The notes: a model not told the origin generated them from the letters alone. A stretch of 64,000 nucleotides of DNA from Alkalihalobacillus sp. FSL W8-0930 (GCA_037965595.1 CP150183.1:1922001-1986000); one strand, 5' to 3'; shown: positions 52,614 through 60,442, counted from the first letter of the stretch. Translations and numbers: made by a program.

Positions 52614-52808
52614 TCATAAAATAAGTCGCTTATAATACCTATATAATTCAACTGGTGTCATTGTGTAATCCTGTTGGGTGCCATCCCATGAATACTCGTA
52701 ATGAATGTATCCATCAAGATCCTCATACTTTACGTAGATAAGCTCGTCCTCTGTTTTGCTTTCGAAAATACAGTCAAATTTTTTCTTACTTTGAATTTCA
52801 TCATTCAC
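52614..52808 (-). CDS. Phage protein, unknown function
   Basis: 64 residues, GTG start inside a GTGA overlap with the upstream stop. The sequence is beta-rich and aromatic: KKFDCIFESKTEDELIYVKY, then EDLDGYIHYEYSWDGTQQDY, ending with PVELYRYYKRLIL. No family recognised. Coupled translation with the upstream gene is likely. Confidence 0.6.
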   Translation of the reverse strand: MNDEIQSKKKFDCIFESKTEDELIYVKYEDLDGYIHYEYSWDGTQQDYTMTPVELYRYYKRLIL

Positions 52809-53383
52809 CCTATAATTAGTTGCTTGGCATAGTCGAACTGGTCTCTCGTAACCACAATGTTTACTGGATCGTAGTATTTCAGCCAATTTTCTACATCGAA
52901 GCTTACAGCTGAATCTGACCCATATCGATCTCGAACATGTTTTTTCAGAGCCTCTGATCCCGCCCTCAAACTCTCTACATCAGATTGATCTGGAGGAGTT
53001 TGTAAATCAGGTCTCCACAACATGAATCCTGATTGTATGTTATCGAGGGAGATGTCCAAGTTTTCATCATTACAATCACCTTCATCCATTGAAGAAGCCA
53101 GATAACGGTCATCCCTACTTTTATTCTTAAACACAATCACTGGCACGTTTCTGTAATACTCATTAAGAGCCTGCAAAACATCTTTATATAGCTGAGATTC
53201 TTCGGAAAGATCTTTCTCCGATATCTCTCCTTCTTTATTTACAAAAAAAGAAGTGTCTAGCTGCAGCTTTCCATCGATTAAATCAAAACGGAAGAAAGTG
53301 TCCTTTAAATTGTTAATCTGAAGAATGCCCCACTCATCGATCTTCTCAGATTTTTCAATATTGGTAATTTTACATTTACTCAA
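52805..53383 (-). CDS. Phage protein, unknown function
   Basis: 192 residues, acidic. Visible are EWGILQINNLKDTFFRFDLI at the start, ESQLYKDVLQALNEYYRNVP and a C-terminal DVENWLKYYDPVNIVVTRDQ with a tail DYAKQLIIG. It overlaps both neighbours by four bases. I see no catalytic pattern. It lies among early genes with unknown roles that differ greatly between phages. Confidence 0.7.
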   Translation of the reverse strand: MSKCKITNIEKSEKIDEWGILQINNLKDTFFRFDLIDGKLQLDTSFFVNKEGEISEKDLSEESQLYKDVLQALNEYYRNVPVIVFKNKSRDDRYLASSMDEGDCNDENLDISLDNIQSGFMLWRPDLQTPPDQSDVESLRAGSEALKKHVRDRYGSDSAVSFDVENWLKYYDPVNIVVTRDQFDYAKQLIIG

Positions 53384-53565
53384 ATTTTACGCCTCCCTAA
53401 TTCGTTTTGTACCGCGTCTATAATTGACTGCTGCCTTTGCACGTACTCCGGTTGATGAAACCCGCCAACAGCATGGCTTGAGATACGGCTTTCAGCATCA
53501 TCCGCAATGATTTTTAATTGATCTTCTGTGTACGAAGATAGTTGGGACTTAATCCACTCACTCAT
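53380..53565 (-). CDS. Small helical phage protein
   Basis: 61 residues: EWIKSQLSSYTEDQLKIIAD, then DAESRISSHAVGGFHQPEYV and a final helix (RQQSIIDAVQNELGRRKI). The ATG at 53565 has a GGAGAAA site. It overlaps the YopX-like gene by eight bases. Unknown function. Confidence 0.65.
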   Translation of the reverse strand: MSEWIKSQLSSYTEDQLKIIADDAESRISSHAVGGFHQPEYVQRQQSIIDAVQNELGRRKI

Positions 53566-53932
53566 TGGCTTTCTCCAGTAGGTGCGGATGCTGATGGACG
53601 TTACCAATCACTTCTCCACGTTCAGGCTCTGCTACATATTCATCCGAGCAACAACCGCATCCATCGTCCGTAGCAAATGGATGGAAACCCACTCTGTCTA
53701 AATCAAATTTCACGTGATAAACACGACCGAGAGAGTCTTTATAAATGTCATCTGAAAAAATCTCTTTTTCATTTTTATCGTGAACTCCGGATCCGTACAT
53801 GAAGACTGGCTCATCACACTCAAAGTGCTCAAAACGAATGCTTAAGCTGTCATCCATAAGCTCTTCTTTCCCGTACATCATGCCATCTCCATACATTTCT
53901 TCACGATCTGGATCGAATGCTTTAATATTCAT
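53558..53932 (-). CDS. yopX: YopX-like protein
   Basis: 124 residues. YopX family hallmarks: KAFDPDREEMYGDGMMYG at the start, LMDDSLSIRFEHFECDEPVF, the D-x-x-x-K-E-I-F-x-D-D turn and the ending ERGEVIGNVHQHPHLL. A Gly/Cys patch (TDDGCGCCSDEY) is an extra. YopX proteins are common in SPbeta-type and other Firmicute phages with no assigned role. Confidence 0.88.
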   Translation of the reverse strand: MNIKAFDPDREEMYGDGMMYGKEELMDDSLSIRFEHFECDEPVFMYGSGVHDKNEKEIFSDDIYKDSLGRVYHVKFDLDRVGFHPFATDDGCGCCSDEYVAEPERGEVIGNVHQHPHLLEKANE

Positions 53933-53947
53933 TTTTTAGCTCCTTAT

Positions 53948-54208
53948 TTAGAATGGTGGCAAGTGTCTACCTAATGGGCTCTGGCTTACCTGAATTACTG
54001 TTGATCGACTTTCCATAAACTGATAAATATCACTATCTATCAATTGCCCGATTATCCATTCAACCTTTTGATTTTCGTTTAAACCAGATTTACCTTCATG
54101 CATATGAGGATGAATACCTTCCCCAGCTGCTAAAGCCTGCGCTTCTTTTAACTTACCTGGTTGCTCCGTGAGCTCTAACACCTTCTCCAAAAGATCAACC
54201 CTCTTCAT
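53948..54208 (-). CDS. Small phage protein, unknown function
   Basis: 86 residues: MKRVDLLEKVLELTEQPGKL, KEAQALAAGEGIHPHMHEGK, then NENQKVEWIIGQLIDSDIYQ and a polar end (SQSPLGRHLPPF). The ATG at 54208 follows GAGG by seven bases. It overlaps the upstream gene by 14 bases. No family seen. Confidence 0.65.
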   Translation of the reverse strand: MKRVDLLEKVLELTEQPGKLKEAQALAAGEGIHPHMHEGKSGLNENQKVEWIIGQLIDSDIYQFMESRSTVIQVSQSPLGRHLPPF

Positions 54209-54359
54209 GTTCAAACCTCACCTTGTCGGGATTATCTAAGGTTTCAAGAAGCAAGAGGACCACATCTGCTCTGTGATACCCTTTGCCGGCTAATAGCTTG
54301 CCGGTCATCATAATGAATTCTTTATCGCTTTTACTAATGTTCATATATTGCTTGGCCAT
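54195..54359 (-). CDS. Small phage protein, unknown function
   Basis: 54 residues: AKQYMNISKSDKEFIMMTGK, then LLAGKGYHRADVVLLLLETL and an acidic end. The ATG at 54359 has a TAGGAGG site, so an 11-codon longer reading is unlikely. Helical; no motif visible. Confidence 0.65.
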   Translation of the reverse strand: MAKQYMNISKSDKEFIMMTGKLLAGKGYHRADVVLLLLETLDNPDKVRFEHEEG

Positions 54360-54367
54360 ATATCCTC

Positions 54368-54850
54368 CTAGAACAAACTCATTTGTTCCCAATCTTCTTC
54401 AGGAAAGGCATCCGGTTCAACTTCAGCTTCCTCATTTTTTGACTCAATAAGCTCATAATCTATGAAATAATATTTCTGAAAAGTACCTCGGCCAATTATG
54501 CATTCAGGATCATCGTATATATGGACTTGGGTACTTTGAGTTTTATGTTGTCTAACGTAATAGTGTTTTCCTTCTAAGTCCCGATGGCCCTTCATGCGCA
54601 CCCACACAAGAAACGCTTTATAAACCGCACCCATTGTTAGATCAATTTTAATCCTGGGTGGTTCAGGCGGACGTTGAGGGGCTTCTTCCTCTATCACTTG
54701 GAAGAGGTATTTTTGATAACAACCAAAATGAGCTTTAGGATTATCGAATTTACATACATAGAAATGAGCGGGACCACTGGGGAAAAGGAAATACTCTTTA
54801 CCCTGGGTTAAAGTAGTTGTCCCTCCTGGATCGATACAAAGTCCTTTCAT
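54368..54850 (-). CDS. Phage protein with an internally duplicated domain
   Basis: 160 residues made of two related units of about 50 residues. The first reads TLTQGKEYFLFPSGPAHFYV, then KAHFGCYQKYLFQVIEEE. The second reads DLEGKHYYVRQHKTQSTQVH, then IIGRGTFQKYYFIDYELIES. A Pro-rich linker (PQRPPEPPRIKID) lies between them. The shared pattern G-K-x-Y-x-V, D-x-P and Q-K-Y-x-F suggests a small beta domain duplicated in tandem. No function is known. ATGA overlap with the small membrane gene. Confidence 0.65.
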   Translation of the reverse strand: MKGLCIDPGGTTTLTQGKEYFLFPSGPAHFYVCKFDNPKAHFGCYQKYLFQVIEEEAPQRPPEPPRIKIDLTMGAVYKAFLVWVRMKGHRDLEGKHYYVRQHKTQSTQVHIYDDPECIIGRGTFQKYYFIDYELIESKNEEAEVEPDAFPEEDWEQMSLF

Positions 54851-54945
54851 GACTTATCACCTTCCAAAATGTCCTCATGCTCTTTCACTGCCTTTAAAAA
54901 TAGCCGGCCAATGATCAAGAATAAAATCCACCCTACATACTTCAT
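54847..54945 (-). CDS. Tiny single-helix membrane protein
   Basis: 32 residues: MKYVGWILFLIIGRLFLKAV followed by KEHEDILEGDKS, one helix and an acidic tail. GGAGAG lies 9 bases upstream of the ATG. Its stop overlaps the start of the next gene (ATGA) and its start overlaps the RecU stop by four bases, so it is embedded in the operon. Confidence 0.6.
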   Translation of the reverse strand: MKYVGWILFLIIGRLFLKAVKEHEDILEGDKS

Positions 54946-55475
54946 GACGATTCACTCTCCTGCAGCTGATCCACCACAGCAAGATAGTCTAATGACACGC
55001 GACCCCGATCCACTTCAAAAGCGTAAATATCAAAATCAGCTATAGGGATACTTTTATGGCCACCTTCTTTTGACTTGATGTAATAGTGATTTATAAAAGA
55101 AACCGGACAATAAAAGTATTTACGCACTTTGCTAAATTCAATAAAGACGAATGATACAGCACCGTGTTTTTCAGCATTGAGCAAGTACTTCATTTGATGA
55201 TCTTTTAAAAGCTTTAAAGGAAAACGAGTTTCAATGGTACTTTTTGCTTCAAAAACGATTGATTTCCCCTTATATACGCCGTCATAATCAACCGTGGATT
55301 TCTCAGCAAAGAACGCACTAAGGATTTTAAATCCCTTTGCTTTCACAACTGTAACTGGGGTAGGGCGTTTGTTTATGAGTGCAATTTGTTGATTTGTGTA
55401 TTGAGTGTTAATGATGTTCACCAGGTTTTCAAAAGCTTGACCTGTTTGCGATTTTAAGTGCTTAAAATGGGTCAT
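54942..55475 (-). CDS. recU: Holliday junction resolvase RecU
   Basis: 177 residues. RecU signs: QTGQAFENLVNIINTQYTNQ, ALINKRPTPVTVVKAKGFKI, the catalytic region TVDYDGVYKGKSIVFEAKST (Asp, Glu and Lys of the nuclease core) and FPLKLLKDHQMKYLLNAEKH with GAVSFVFIEFSKV. It resolves branched DNA made by phage recombination and replication. The GAGAGGAAG site supports the start. Next to ssb, as in many Firmicute phages. Confidence 0.92.
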   Translation of the reverse strand: MTHFKHLKSQTGQAFENLVNIINTQYTNQQIALINKRPTPVTVVKAKGFKILSAFFAEKSTVDYDGVYKGKSIVFEAKSTIETRFPLKLLKDHQMKYLLNAEKHGAVSFVFIEFSKVRKYFYCPVSFINHYYIKSKEGGHKSIPIADFDIYAFEVDRGRVSLDYLAVVDQLQESESS

Positions 55476-55501
55476 TGGATACTTCCTCTCGTAGTAGTTG
55501 G

Positions 55502-55957
55502 TCAGAACGGTAGATCGTCATCTGAGATATTGATTGTTCCGCTGTCATTTGCAAATGGATCGTCACTATACCCTCTTCTGGTGTTGTTACTGGGTTGATT
55601 TGAATTTGTCGCAGGCGATTGTGATTCAGATCGAGAGCTTTTTGACTCTAAGTAAGAAATCCTCTCTGCAACAACCTCTGTAACATACACGCGTCTGCCC
55701 TCGTTATTATCGTAAGACCTGGTTTGAATTCTGCCGTTAACAGCGATAAGAGAACCTTTCCCCAAGTAATTAGCTGCATTTTCAGCTGGTTTCTTCCAGA
55801 CGACACACTGCACAAAATCCGCTTCACGATCCCCTTGCTGATTTTGGAAAGGACGATTGATGGCCAATGTAAAAGTAGCGACAGCTACACCGCTTGGCGT
55901 ATACTTCAACTCCGGATCTCTAGTTAAACGACCAACCAACGACACTGAATTCATCAT
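55502..55957 (-). CDS. ssb: Single-stranded DNA-binding protein
   Basis: 151 residues. The OB-fold is plain: [60 protein letters not shown] and [21 protein letters not shown] Ser/Asn/Gln-rich linker leads to the acidic tip DDDLPF, which recruits partner proteins. It overlaps the upstream small gene by four bases. Two ATG codons in tandem begin it. Confidence 0.95.
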   Translation of the reverse strand: MMNSVSLVGRLTRDPELKYTPSGVAVATFTLAINRPFQNQQGDREADFVQCVVWKKPAENAANYLGKGSLIAVNGRIQTRSYDNNEGRRVYVTEVVAERISYLESKSSRSESQSPATNSNQPSNNTRRGYSDDPFANDSGTINISDDDLPF

Positions 55958-56130
55958 GATGTACTCACCTGCTCACGTATGTAATTAGTGGCCTGCGAGA
56001 AGCTGTTACAAAGCTCATCTGTGCCATTGACCTTCGCAATAAAACTAGCTCCCAACGGAATGATAAAACCTGCTTCCTTGTCATTTACAAGTACAATAAC
56101 GCCAGTGGACGTATGATTTACCTGGATCAT
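55954..56130 (-). CDS. Small phage protein, unknown function
   Basis: 58 residues starting [20 protein letters not shown], then [20 protein letters not shown] and a helical end. It shows a strand-rich N-terminus and a short amphipathic helix. AGAGG lies seven bases upstream of the ATG. It overlaps ssb by four bases and the upstream gene by one base. Unknown function. Confidence 0.6.
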   Translation of the reverse strand: MIQVNHTSTGVIVLVNDKEAGFIIPLGASFIAKVNGTDELCNSFSQATNYIREQVSTS

Positions 56131-56735
56131 CAGATCGCCTCTTTTCTTGTTAGTTCATCCATGAAGTTCCCATCACTCAACCAGGCTTTACGATCTTGCT
56201 CTTGCTGCAGTAAATCGATTAAATCCGGCTCTTCTTGCTGTTTCTTTAAACATTCAGGACCATATCCAATGATCTGACTACGTCTGGACCTAAGAGGATG
56301 ATTGCACCTTAAGCATTTGTAATGCAGCGTTCCTTCGTCATCCACAACACCTTTGACAAGTAGATCATCAGCTGACTGAAATTGATCCACCATGATTCCG
56401 GCAGCTGCTAGGATGGCTTGTACTAGAGCATAGCTTGCTGTTGGACCTTCGCCGGTTCCCAGCTGATCTGCTCCAATTCTCTGATAAGGTTCGACAATTG
56501 CTTGGTGTAAAAAGCCTGGCTTAAATTCTAGTCGAACCTCTCCCATATTTTCTGCTGCTTCAATCGCTTGGTTAAGATCCTCTACAGGGTTGAACTGAGC
56601 CATTCGGCTTACTGATTCACCGTTCTTCCTAAACCAACTCACAGCTGAAGTACTTCCGGTCTTTGTGACGTTTGTCCAACCATGAATCTTCGTTGCAATA
56701 AGTGCATTAATCAGTTGTTTTTGTTTGAAATCCAC
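56130..56735 (-). CDS. Phage protein with DUF6011-like zinc motif
   Basis: 201 residues, GTG start with an AAGGA site. The N-terminus (KQKQLINALIATKIHGWTNV) is helical. A Cys4 knuckle follows the middle: YKCLRCNHPLRSRRSQIIGY and GPECLKKQ, the C-x2-C...G-x-x-C arrangement of DUF6011 proteins. It sits just downstream of the replication initiator and may assist replication, but no enzyme motif is visible. Confidence 0.7.
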   Translation of the reverse strand: MDFKQKQLINALIATKIHGWTNVTKTGSTSAVSWFRKNGESVSRMAQFNPVEDLNQAIEAAENMGEVRLEFKPGFLHQAIVEPYQRIGADQLGTGEGPTASYALVQAILAAAGIMVDQFQSADDLLVKGVVDDEGTLHYKCLRCNHPLRSRRSQIIGYGPECLKKQQEEPDLIDLLQQEQDRKAWLSDGNFMDELTRKEAI

Positions 56736-56750
56736 GATCTCATTCCTTTC

Positions 56751-58022
56751 TTAGTGGCTATATTGGCGGTTTTCCTTACTCTTTCTAAGCTCTTCCAACA
56801 TGTTTTCAAATGCCTTTTTGTTATCGTCAGGTGACATTGGCGAGGATTGCCTTTGGTTTGTTTTATCTTGCTTATCTTCTCTAAACCATTTAGGCATTTC
56901 GTCCTTGCGCTCATTGGCTTTTCTTGGTTCTGCATTCTTACTTGCTAAACCGGCCATTTTCTCAAACTTCGCATCCAATTCGCGTGGAGTCATAATCGTC
57001 GTACTCCAAAAGTGATTGTTTCGAGCAGCTGTCATGACTTCCCTTATCCGCTCTGGTGATTTGCCCTTATCAAGTATCTTTTGCATATCTGCAGCCCAGG
57101 CGTTCATGTTGGGCTCTGAGTGATCCGGTACGATCCGTTTAACACCCTCCAGAAACTCTTGCGCTAGCTCCATAGCTTCTCGTCCTGTAGTTGAGCTCTC
57201 TTGATGATGTCGATCTAGTATGTAGCCCACGCAGTAGGAAAGTGAATTGATTCGAGCACTTCCGTGTTTTGGCTTGTATGTGTCGAAGCATTCCTGCATA
57301 TATTGCTTAATTTTAAGCAAGCTCATATTTGCTTTAACAATTTCATCTGCAGCTTTTGAATCAACAGGTGACGTTTGAAGACCATGAGCACGTAATCGAA
57401 TGAATTCATTCAAGATTTCTTGTTTCATAGATTCAAAGGAATAAGAATTTGAAGTAGCAGCTTTTACTTCTTCTTTTTCTTTTTTCTCTTTGTAATTTAT
57501 GTTTTTATTTATATTGTTTATAATGGAGTGTTCATTTTCGGCACGATTTGATTCAAAAACGGCACGCTTTGTACCATTTTCGGCACGATTTGAATTTTCA
57601 CGCGTGCCATTTTCGGCACGATCCGGTTCATTTTCGGCACACTTTGCTTCTACAACCGTGCCATTTTCGGCACGATCTGAAACGTTTCTGGCACGATTGG
57701 GATCGGGATCTTTCCACTTTTTCGAACGTTTCACATTAAAAATGCTACCTCTTGTTGTTGTTTGCATCGTGATGTAATCCGCCTCTAAAAGTGCCTCGCA
57801 TTGTCTTCGAACAGTTGATTTTGAAAGTCCAAGTTCTTCTCCAATATGGTCATAAGAAACAGGACGACCATACAGAACCCTGCCCGACCTCTCACCGTCA
57901 TGCTCAGGTTCGTCAGTTATGCGGTGTAGTAGCCACAAATACGTCCATATGGCCTTACCTATGCGCTCTCGGTGTTCTTGTGTCAGTAGCCCTGAAAACA
58001 CTCTGAAATAAGTGTCGGACAT
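56751..58022 (-). CDS. Phage replication initiator (winged-helix N-terminus, DnaD-like C-terminus) with the origin inside
   Basis: 423 residues. The N-terminal winged helix (RIGKAIWTYLWLLHRI, then VSYDHIGEELGLSKSTVRRQ) binds DNA. A repeated region with RAENGT or RAENE follows (residues about 107-163). A Lys/Glu/Asn-rich stretch comes next, and the C-terminal half is helical (SYCVGYILDRHH, IREVMTAARNNHFWSTTIM). Proteins of this kind bind iterons within their own gene and load the helicase. Here the repeats encode the iterons (see 57533-57696). No DnaC-like loader or helicase gene is beside it. Confidence 0.85.
   Translation of the reverse strand: MSDTYFRVFSGLLTQEHRERIGKAIWTYLWLLHRITDEPEHDGERSGRVLYGRPVSYDHIGEELGLSKSTVRRQCEALLEADYITMQTTTRGSIFNVKRSKKWKDPDPNRARNVSDRAENGTVVEAKCAENEPDRAENGTRENSNRAENGTKRAVFESNRAENEHSIINNINKNINYKEKKEKEEVKAATSNSYSFESMKQEILNEFIRLRAHGLQTSPVDSKAADEIVKANMSLLKIKQYMQECFDTYKPKHGSARINSLSYCVGYILDRHHQESSTTGREAMELAQEFLEGVKRIVPDHSEPNMNAWAADMQKILDKGKSPERIREVMTAARNNHFWSTTIMTPRELDAKFEKMAGLASKNAEPRKANERKDEMPKWFREDKQDKTNQRQSSPMSPDDNKKAFENMLEELRKSKENRQYSH
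57470..57525. other. AT-rich stretch beside the iterons, possible unwinding element
   Basis: This 56-base block is about 85 percent A+T by eye (TTTTCTTTTT and TTTATTTATATTG), next to the iteron cluster. It encodes a low-complexity Lys/Glu/Asn segment of the initiator. Confidence 0.5.
57533..57696. repeat. Iteron array, candidate phage replication origin
   Basis: Seven copies of CATTTTCGGCACGA (plus strand) begin at about 57533, 57554 (weak), 57575, 57608, 57629, 57662 and 57683 (weak), at intervals of 21 or 33 bases. Copies four and six also form the palindrome CGTGCC-N6-GGCACG. The spacing in multiples of about 10.5 puts sites on one face of the helix. Confidence 0.7.
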
Positions 58023-58041
58023 CCATAGACCCCCTTACTTT

Positions 58042-58236
58042 TTAATCTTCAGCCATCTTGCATACCACATAAGGTCGGGAGCCTGCTTTGACAGGCTCTA
58101 ACCTCACAAGCTCTAGCTTAGGATGGTATTTCTTTAAAAACGACACCACGTAGCTTCTATAAAGCTCTGCACGATTCTCCGAGTCTTTACAAAAAGAGTA
58201 ATAACAAGTTGGGATAGCAACCCTTTGATTACTCAT
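58042..58236 (-). CDS. Small phage protein, unknown function
   Basis: 64 residues: SNQRVAIPTCYYSFCKDSEN, RAELYRSYVVSFLKKYHPKL and a short beta end (LVRLEPVKAGSRPYVVCKM). The ATG at 58236 has an AGAGGGA site; upstream codons belong to recT. It overlaps recT by eight bases. No family seen. Confidence 0.6.
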   Translation of the reverse strand: MSNQRVAIPTCYYSFCKDSENRAELYRSYVVSFLKKYHPKLELVRLEPVKAGSRPYVVCKMAED

Positions 58237-59305
58237 TTGGTCCCTCTGGTGGCGGCTCAGCGTTATGTTCATAATTAATGAAAGGATCATCTGTTACTGT
58301 ATTTTGCGGTGTTTCCTCGTTTTTCTTGGCTAATTCAGCACGCAAATGCTTTTCAACTTTTTTGATATCAGCTAAGTTCCAATTGCGTGGATTAGCGTCA
58401 ATTGCTAGGTCAAACAAAACAATGGAATGCATCTTCCCTTCATCTAACCCCAACTGCTCTTTCAATTGTTTTATAGCTTGGGATGCTTGTTTCCACTCTT
58501 CATCAACAACTTTTTGATCATTCTTTTGATCGTTTTGTTGCGGATCGATAGCGGAATCCTTGTGAGGATGGTTATCAGAAAGTCTTTTAAGGTTCGGATC
58601 ATCGTAATCCAACGAATACTCACGTGGCATCTCTTCTTCTGTCACTAAACCGCTGATGTTAAATAGACGTTTTAAAACAATGACCTCAGCAACCTTGGTA
58701 ATCATCCTTGAAGGATAGTTGTCCCATACGGGGTTTTTACCTACCGCTTTTCTATATTCAGCAAAGTCCACTACAGCGACGGCAGGCTCTTTACCCTTTT
58801 TCTTGCAAATGGCCCATGCCCCGGTAATTAGTCCTCTTTCTGATGAAATTTCATGCTGGATCTCTTTTGTCATTGGATTGAATGAGAATTTATCTTTCAG
58901 GCGTATTTCACAGCTGTTTAGTTCTAGAAATTCGGGATCCTTTTGTGCAATTTTTGTATATCCATCTCTACTGGCCATTATGATTGGATCAATACCTGAA
59001 TAATCAATCTCCCCGTTAGCCAACCTTGGAAAATCCCACTTACCCTTACTAAGTTCAACTTTCTTTGGTCGTTTTATGAACCAAATTTCTTTAGCGAGCG
59101 GGTCCAGTTGATAACGATGTGATAGATGTAAGAACATCTCTAATTCTGCATTGGATGCCCCTTTTGCAACTGTTTTACGGATATTTTCAACTTGGTCTTG
59201 CGAGAAATTAAGTAGGCCTCCTGTTGTTTGAGATAATTCTTTTTGTTCTCCAGGGTTAGCCGTAGTTTCTTTTGATTCTTTTGTTTCTGTCGTTTCTTCT
59301 GCCAA
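58229..59305 (-). CDS. recT: Phage recombinase RecT / Bet family
   Basis: 358 residues. The core reads ELEMFLHLSHRYQLDPLAKE, IWFIKRPK, YSGIDPIIMASRDGYTKIAQ, then SSERGLITGAWAICKKKGKE and NPVWDNYPSRMITKVAEVIV, as in Bet/RecT annealases. The C-terminal 130 residues are Asp/Gln-rich with a helical end (LADIKKVEKHLRAELAKKNE). It anneals single strands during phage recombination. The partner exonuclease normally encoded just upstream (YqaJ or RecE-like) is not present in the window. GGAGG precedes the start. Confidence 0.92.
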   Translation of the reverse strand: MAEETTETKESKETTANPGEQKELSQTTGGLLNFSQDQVENIRKTVAKGASNAELEMFLHLSHRYQLDPLAKEIWFIKRPKKVELSKGKWDFPRLANGEIDYSGIDPIIMASRDGYTKIAQKDPEFLELNSCEIRLKDKFSFNPMTKEIQHEISSERGLITGAWAICKKKGKEPAVAVVDFAEYRKAVGKNPVWDNYPSRMITKVAEVIVLKRLFNISGLVTEEEMPREYSLDYDDPNLKRLSDNHPHKDSAIDPQQNDQKNDQKVVDEEWKQASQAIKQLKEQLGLDEGKMHSIVLFDLAIDANPRNWNLADIKKVEKHLRAELAKKNEETPQNTVTDDPFINYEHNAEPPPEGPNE

Positions 59306-59399
59306 TTTAAGGACCTCCTGTTAACGTATTTGCAATCTTGATCAGGAAAGCCTATACTATTAGTAGTTATAAGTCGTATAGGCATTACCCCAAGAGTCC

Positions 59400-59600
59400 T
59401 CAGACCGCTATCTGATGGGCTCTTTTTTCTTTGTGCATGATAAAGAAAATACGCTCAGCTTCAATCGGAGTGATATCAAGCTGAAATGCCACCTGAGTGC
59501 ACCCCTTATCGATTCCTAACACAGCAACGTGATTGTAAAGGTAAAATGTTTCACCTTTCCCCAGTACCTTGTGACGACCTCCTGGCGTTAAGCAATTCAT
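59400..59600 (-). CDS. Small phage protein, unknown function
   Basis: 66 residues: NCLTPGGRHKVLGKGETFYL, YNHVAVLGIDKGCTQVAFQL, then DITPIEAERIFFIMHKEKRA. It forms a beta core and a C-terminal helix. The ATG at 59600 has a GGAGGGA site; 18 codons upstream of it belong to another frame's gene. A 34-base hairpin (59350-59383) lies between this gene and recT. Confidence 0.65.
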   Translation of the reverse strand: MNCLTPGGRHKVLGKGETFYLYNHVAVLGIDKGCTQVAFQLDITPIEAERIFFIMHKEKRAHQIAV

Positions 59601-59764
59601 CCTTTTGGTCCCTCCATTTCCTGTTCGTTGAATTGATCTAAAATGACTAAGCAAGCATCCTGTAACTCCTGATCAGTTGTCTGATTAATATGCGATAACT
59701 GCAACATTGCTAATGAGAGCGACAGTACTTTTGCTGTTTTACGATTCTTAGATAGCTCTCTCAT
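59597..59764 (-). CDS. Small helical phage protein
   Basis: 55 residues: MRELSKNRKTAKVLSLSLAM, LQLSHINQTTDQELQDACLV, ILDQFNEQEMEGPKG. Its start has an excellent CAGGAGG site and it overlaps both neighbours by four bases (ATGA), so it is well supported in spite of its size. Function unknown. Confidence 0.65.
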   Translation of the reverse strand: MRELSKNRKTAKVLSLSLAMLQLSHINQTTDQELQDACLVILDQFNEQEMEGPKG

Positions 59765-59931
59765 CGTTTACCTCCTGTATAAGAAAGATCATCTAAAAGC
59801 GACTCAAGAATGTTGCTAGCTTCTTCCACTTTCTTTTCTTTTGGACCGCCTTTAAGCAGTTCAACAACGTCCTGTACAGTCGATTTCGTTTCGCTTATTG
59901 AAACAACGCGTCCTAAAGTAACTGGTTGCAT
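59761..59931 (-). CDS. Small phage protein, unknown function
   Basis: 56 residues: MQPVTLGRVVSISETKSTVQ, DVVELLKGGPKEKKVEEASN, ILESLLDDLSYTGGKR. AAAAAGGAG lies 8 bases before the ATG. The chain of ATGA overlaps (59931 gene to 59764 gene to 59600 gene) shows one coupled operon. No motif recognised. Confidence 0.65.
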   Translation of the reverse strand: MQPVTLGRVVSISETKSTVQDVVELLKGGPKEKKVEEASNILESLLDDLSYTGGKR

Positions 59932-59963
59932 AAGAACAACTCCTTTTTAATTTTCAAAGAACT

Positions 59964-60031
59964 GGTGCAGCTGCACCGTGAGACTCACAACAGGGGGATT
60001 ATGAGCCTCACGGCAAAGCTGAGCTTGCCGT
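59964..60031. other. Three abutting palindromes between early genes
   Basis: GGTGCAGCTGCACC (perfect, 59964-59977), then CCGTGAGACTCA / TGAGCCTCACGG (59976-60013, 14-base spacer), then ACGGCAAAGCTG/GAGCTTGCCGT (60010-60031). They touch end to end within 68 bases. There is no T run on either side, so they look like binding sites or a structured RNA more than a terminator. Confidence 0.55.
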
Positions 60032-60073
60032 CTTAACCATTATTTGCTATGATCAAGTTATCCAAATGAAGAA

Positions 60074-60442
60074 TTACCTCGCGAAAGCATGAACTGTTCC
60101 AGCAGTTTGTGCTTTTTTTAATGGAGAATTCTTCTGTTGAAACCTATAAAATCTGATAAACACTTTTAACGAGAGATTGTATAATTCTTTTCTTTGCAAG
60201 TCGTGTACATTTGGTCCATACATTGATAAATTGATATTCGCCACTCGGTTTAAACAAGTGTAAATTTGCTTCATTCCACTACCATCTAATTCAACTGCTT
60301 GAAGATCCCTCTTCACCTTCTCGTAGTCCAAGTCGAACTGACGCTTGTCCCATCCTTTTAATTCGTGAGATCGGTTATCCATTGCATCCAGGATGATCTT
60401 CATTTCTCTTTCGTTCATTGCTTTAAGTGCTCTAGACTTCAT
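60074..60442 (-). CDS. Phage protein, unknown function
   Basis: 122 residues, helical and basic: MKSRALKAMNEREMKIILDA, then GWDKRQFDLDYEKVKRDLQA, MKQIYTCLNRVANINLSMYG and LYNLSLKVFIRFYRFQQKNS. GAGTGAGTG precedes the ATG. The gene lies between the palindrome block and a tiny membrane protein. No family recognised. Confidence 0.7.
   Translation of the reverse strand: MKSRALKAMNEREMKIILDAMDNRSHELKGWDKRQFDLDYEKVKRDLQAVELDGSGMKQIYTCLNRVANINLSMYGPNVHDLQRKELYNLSLKVFIRFYRFQQKNSPLKKAQTAGTVHAFAR

Noticed and set aside
57533-57696. CRISPR array
   Set aside because: The 14-base repeats are too short and the intervals too small and in-frame with a protein; they are iterons.
57499-57777. Plus-strand open frame over the iterons encoding a Ser/Ala/Arg-rich repeat
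   Set aside because: It is the antisense of the initiator repeats, and lacks a ribosome site.
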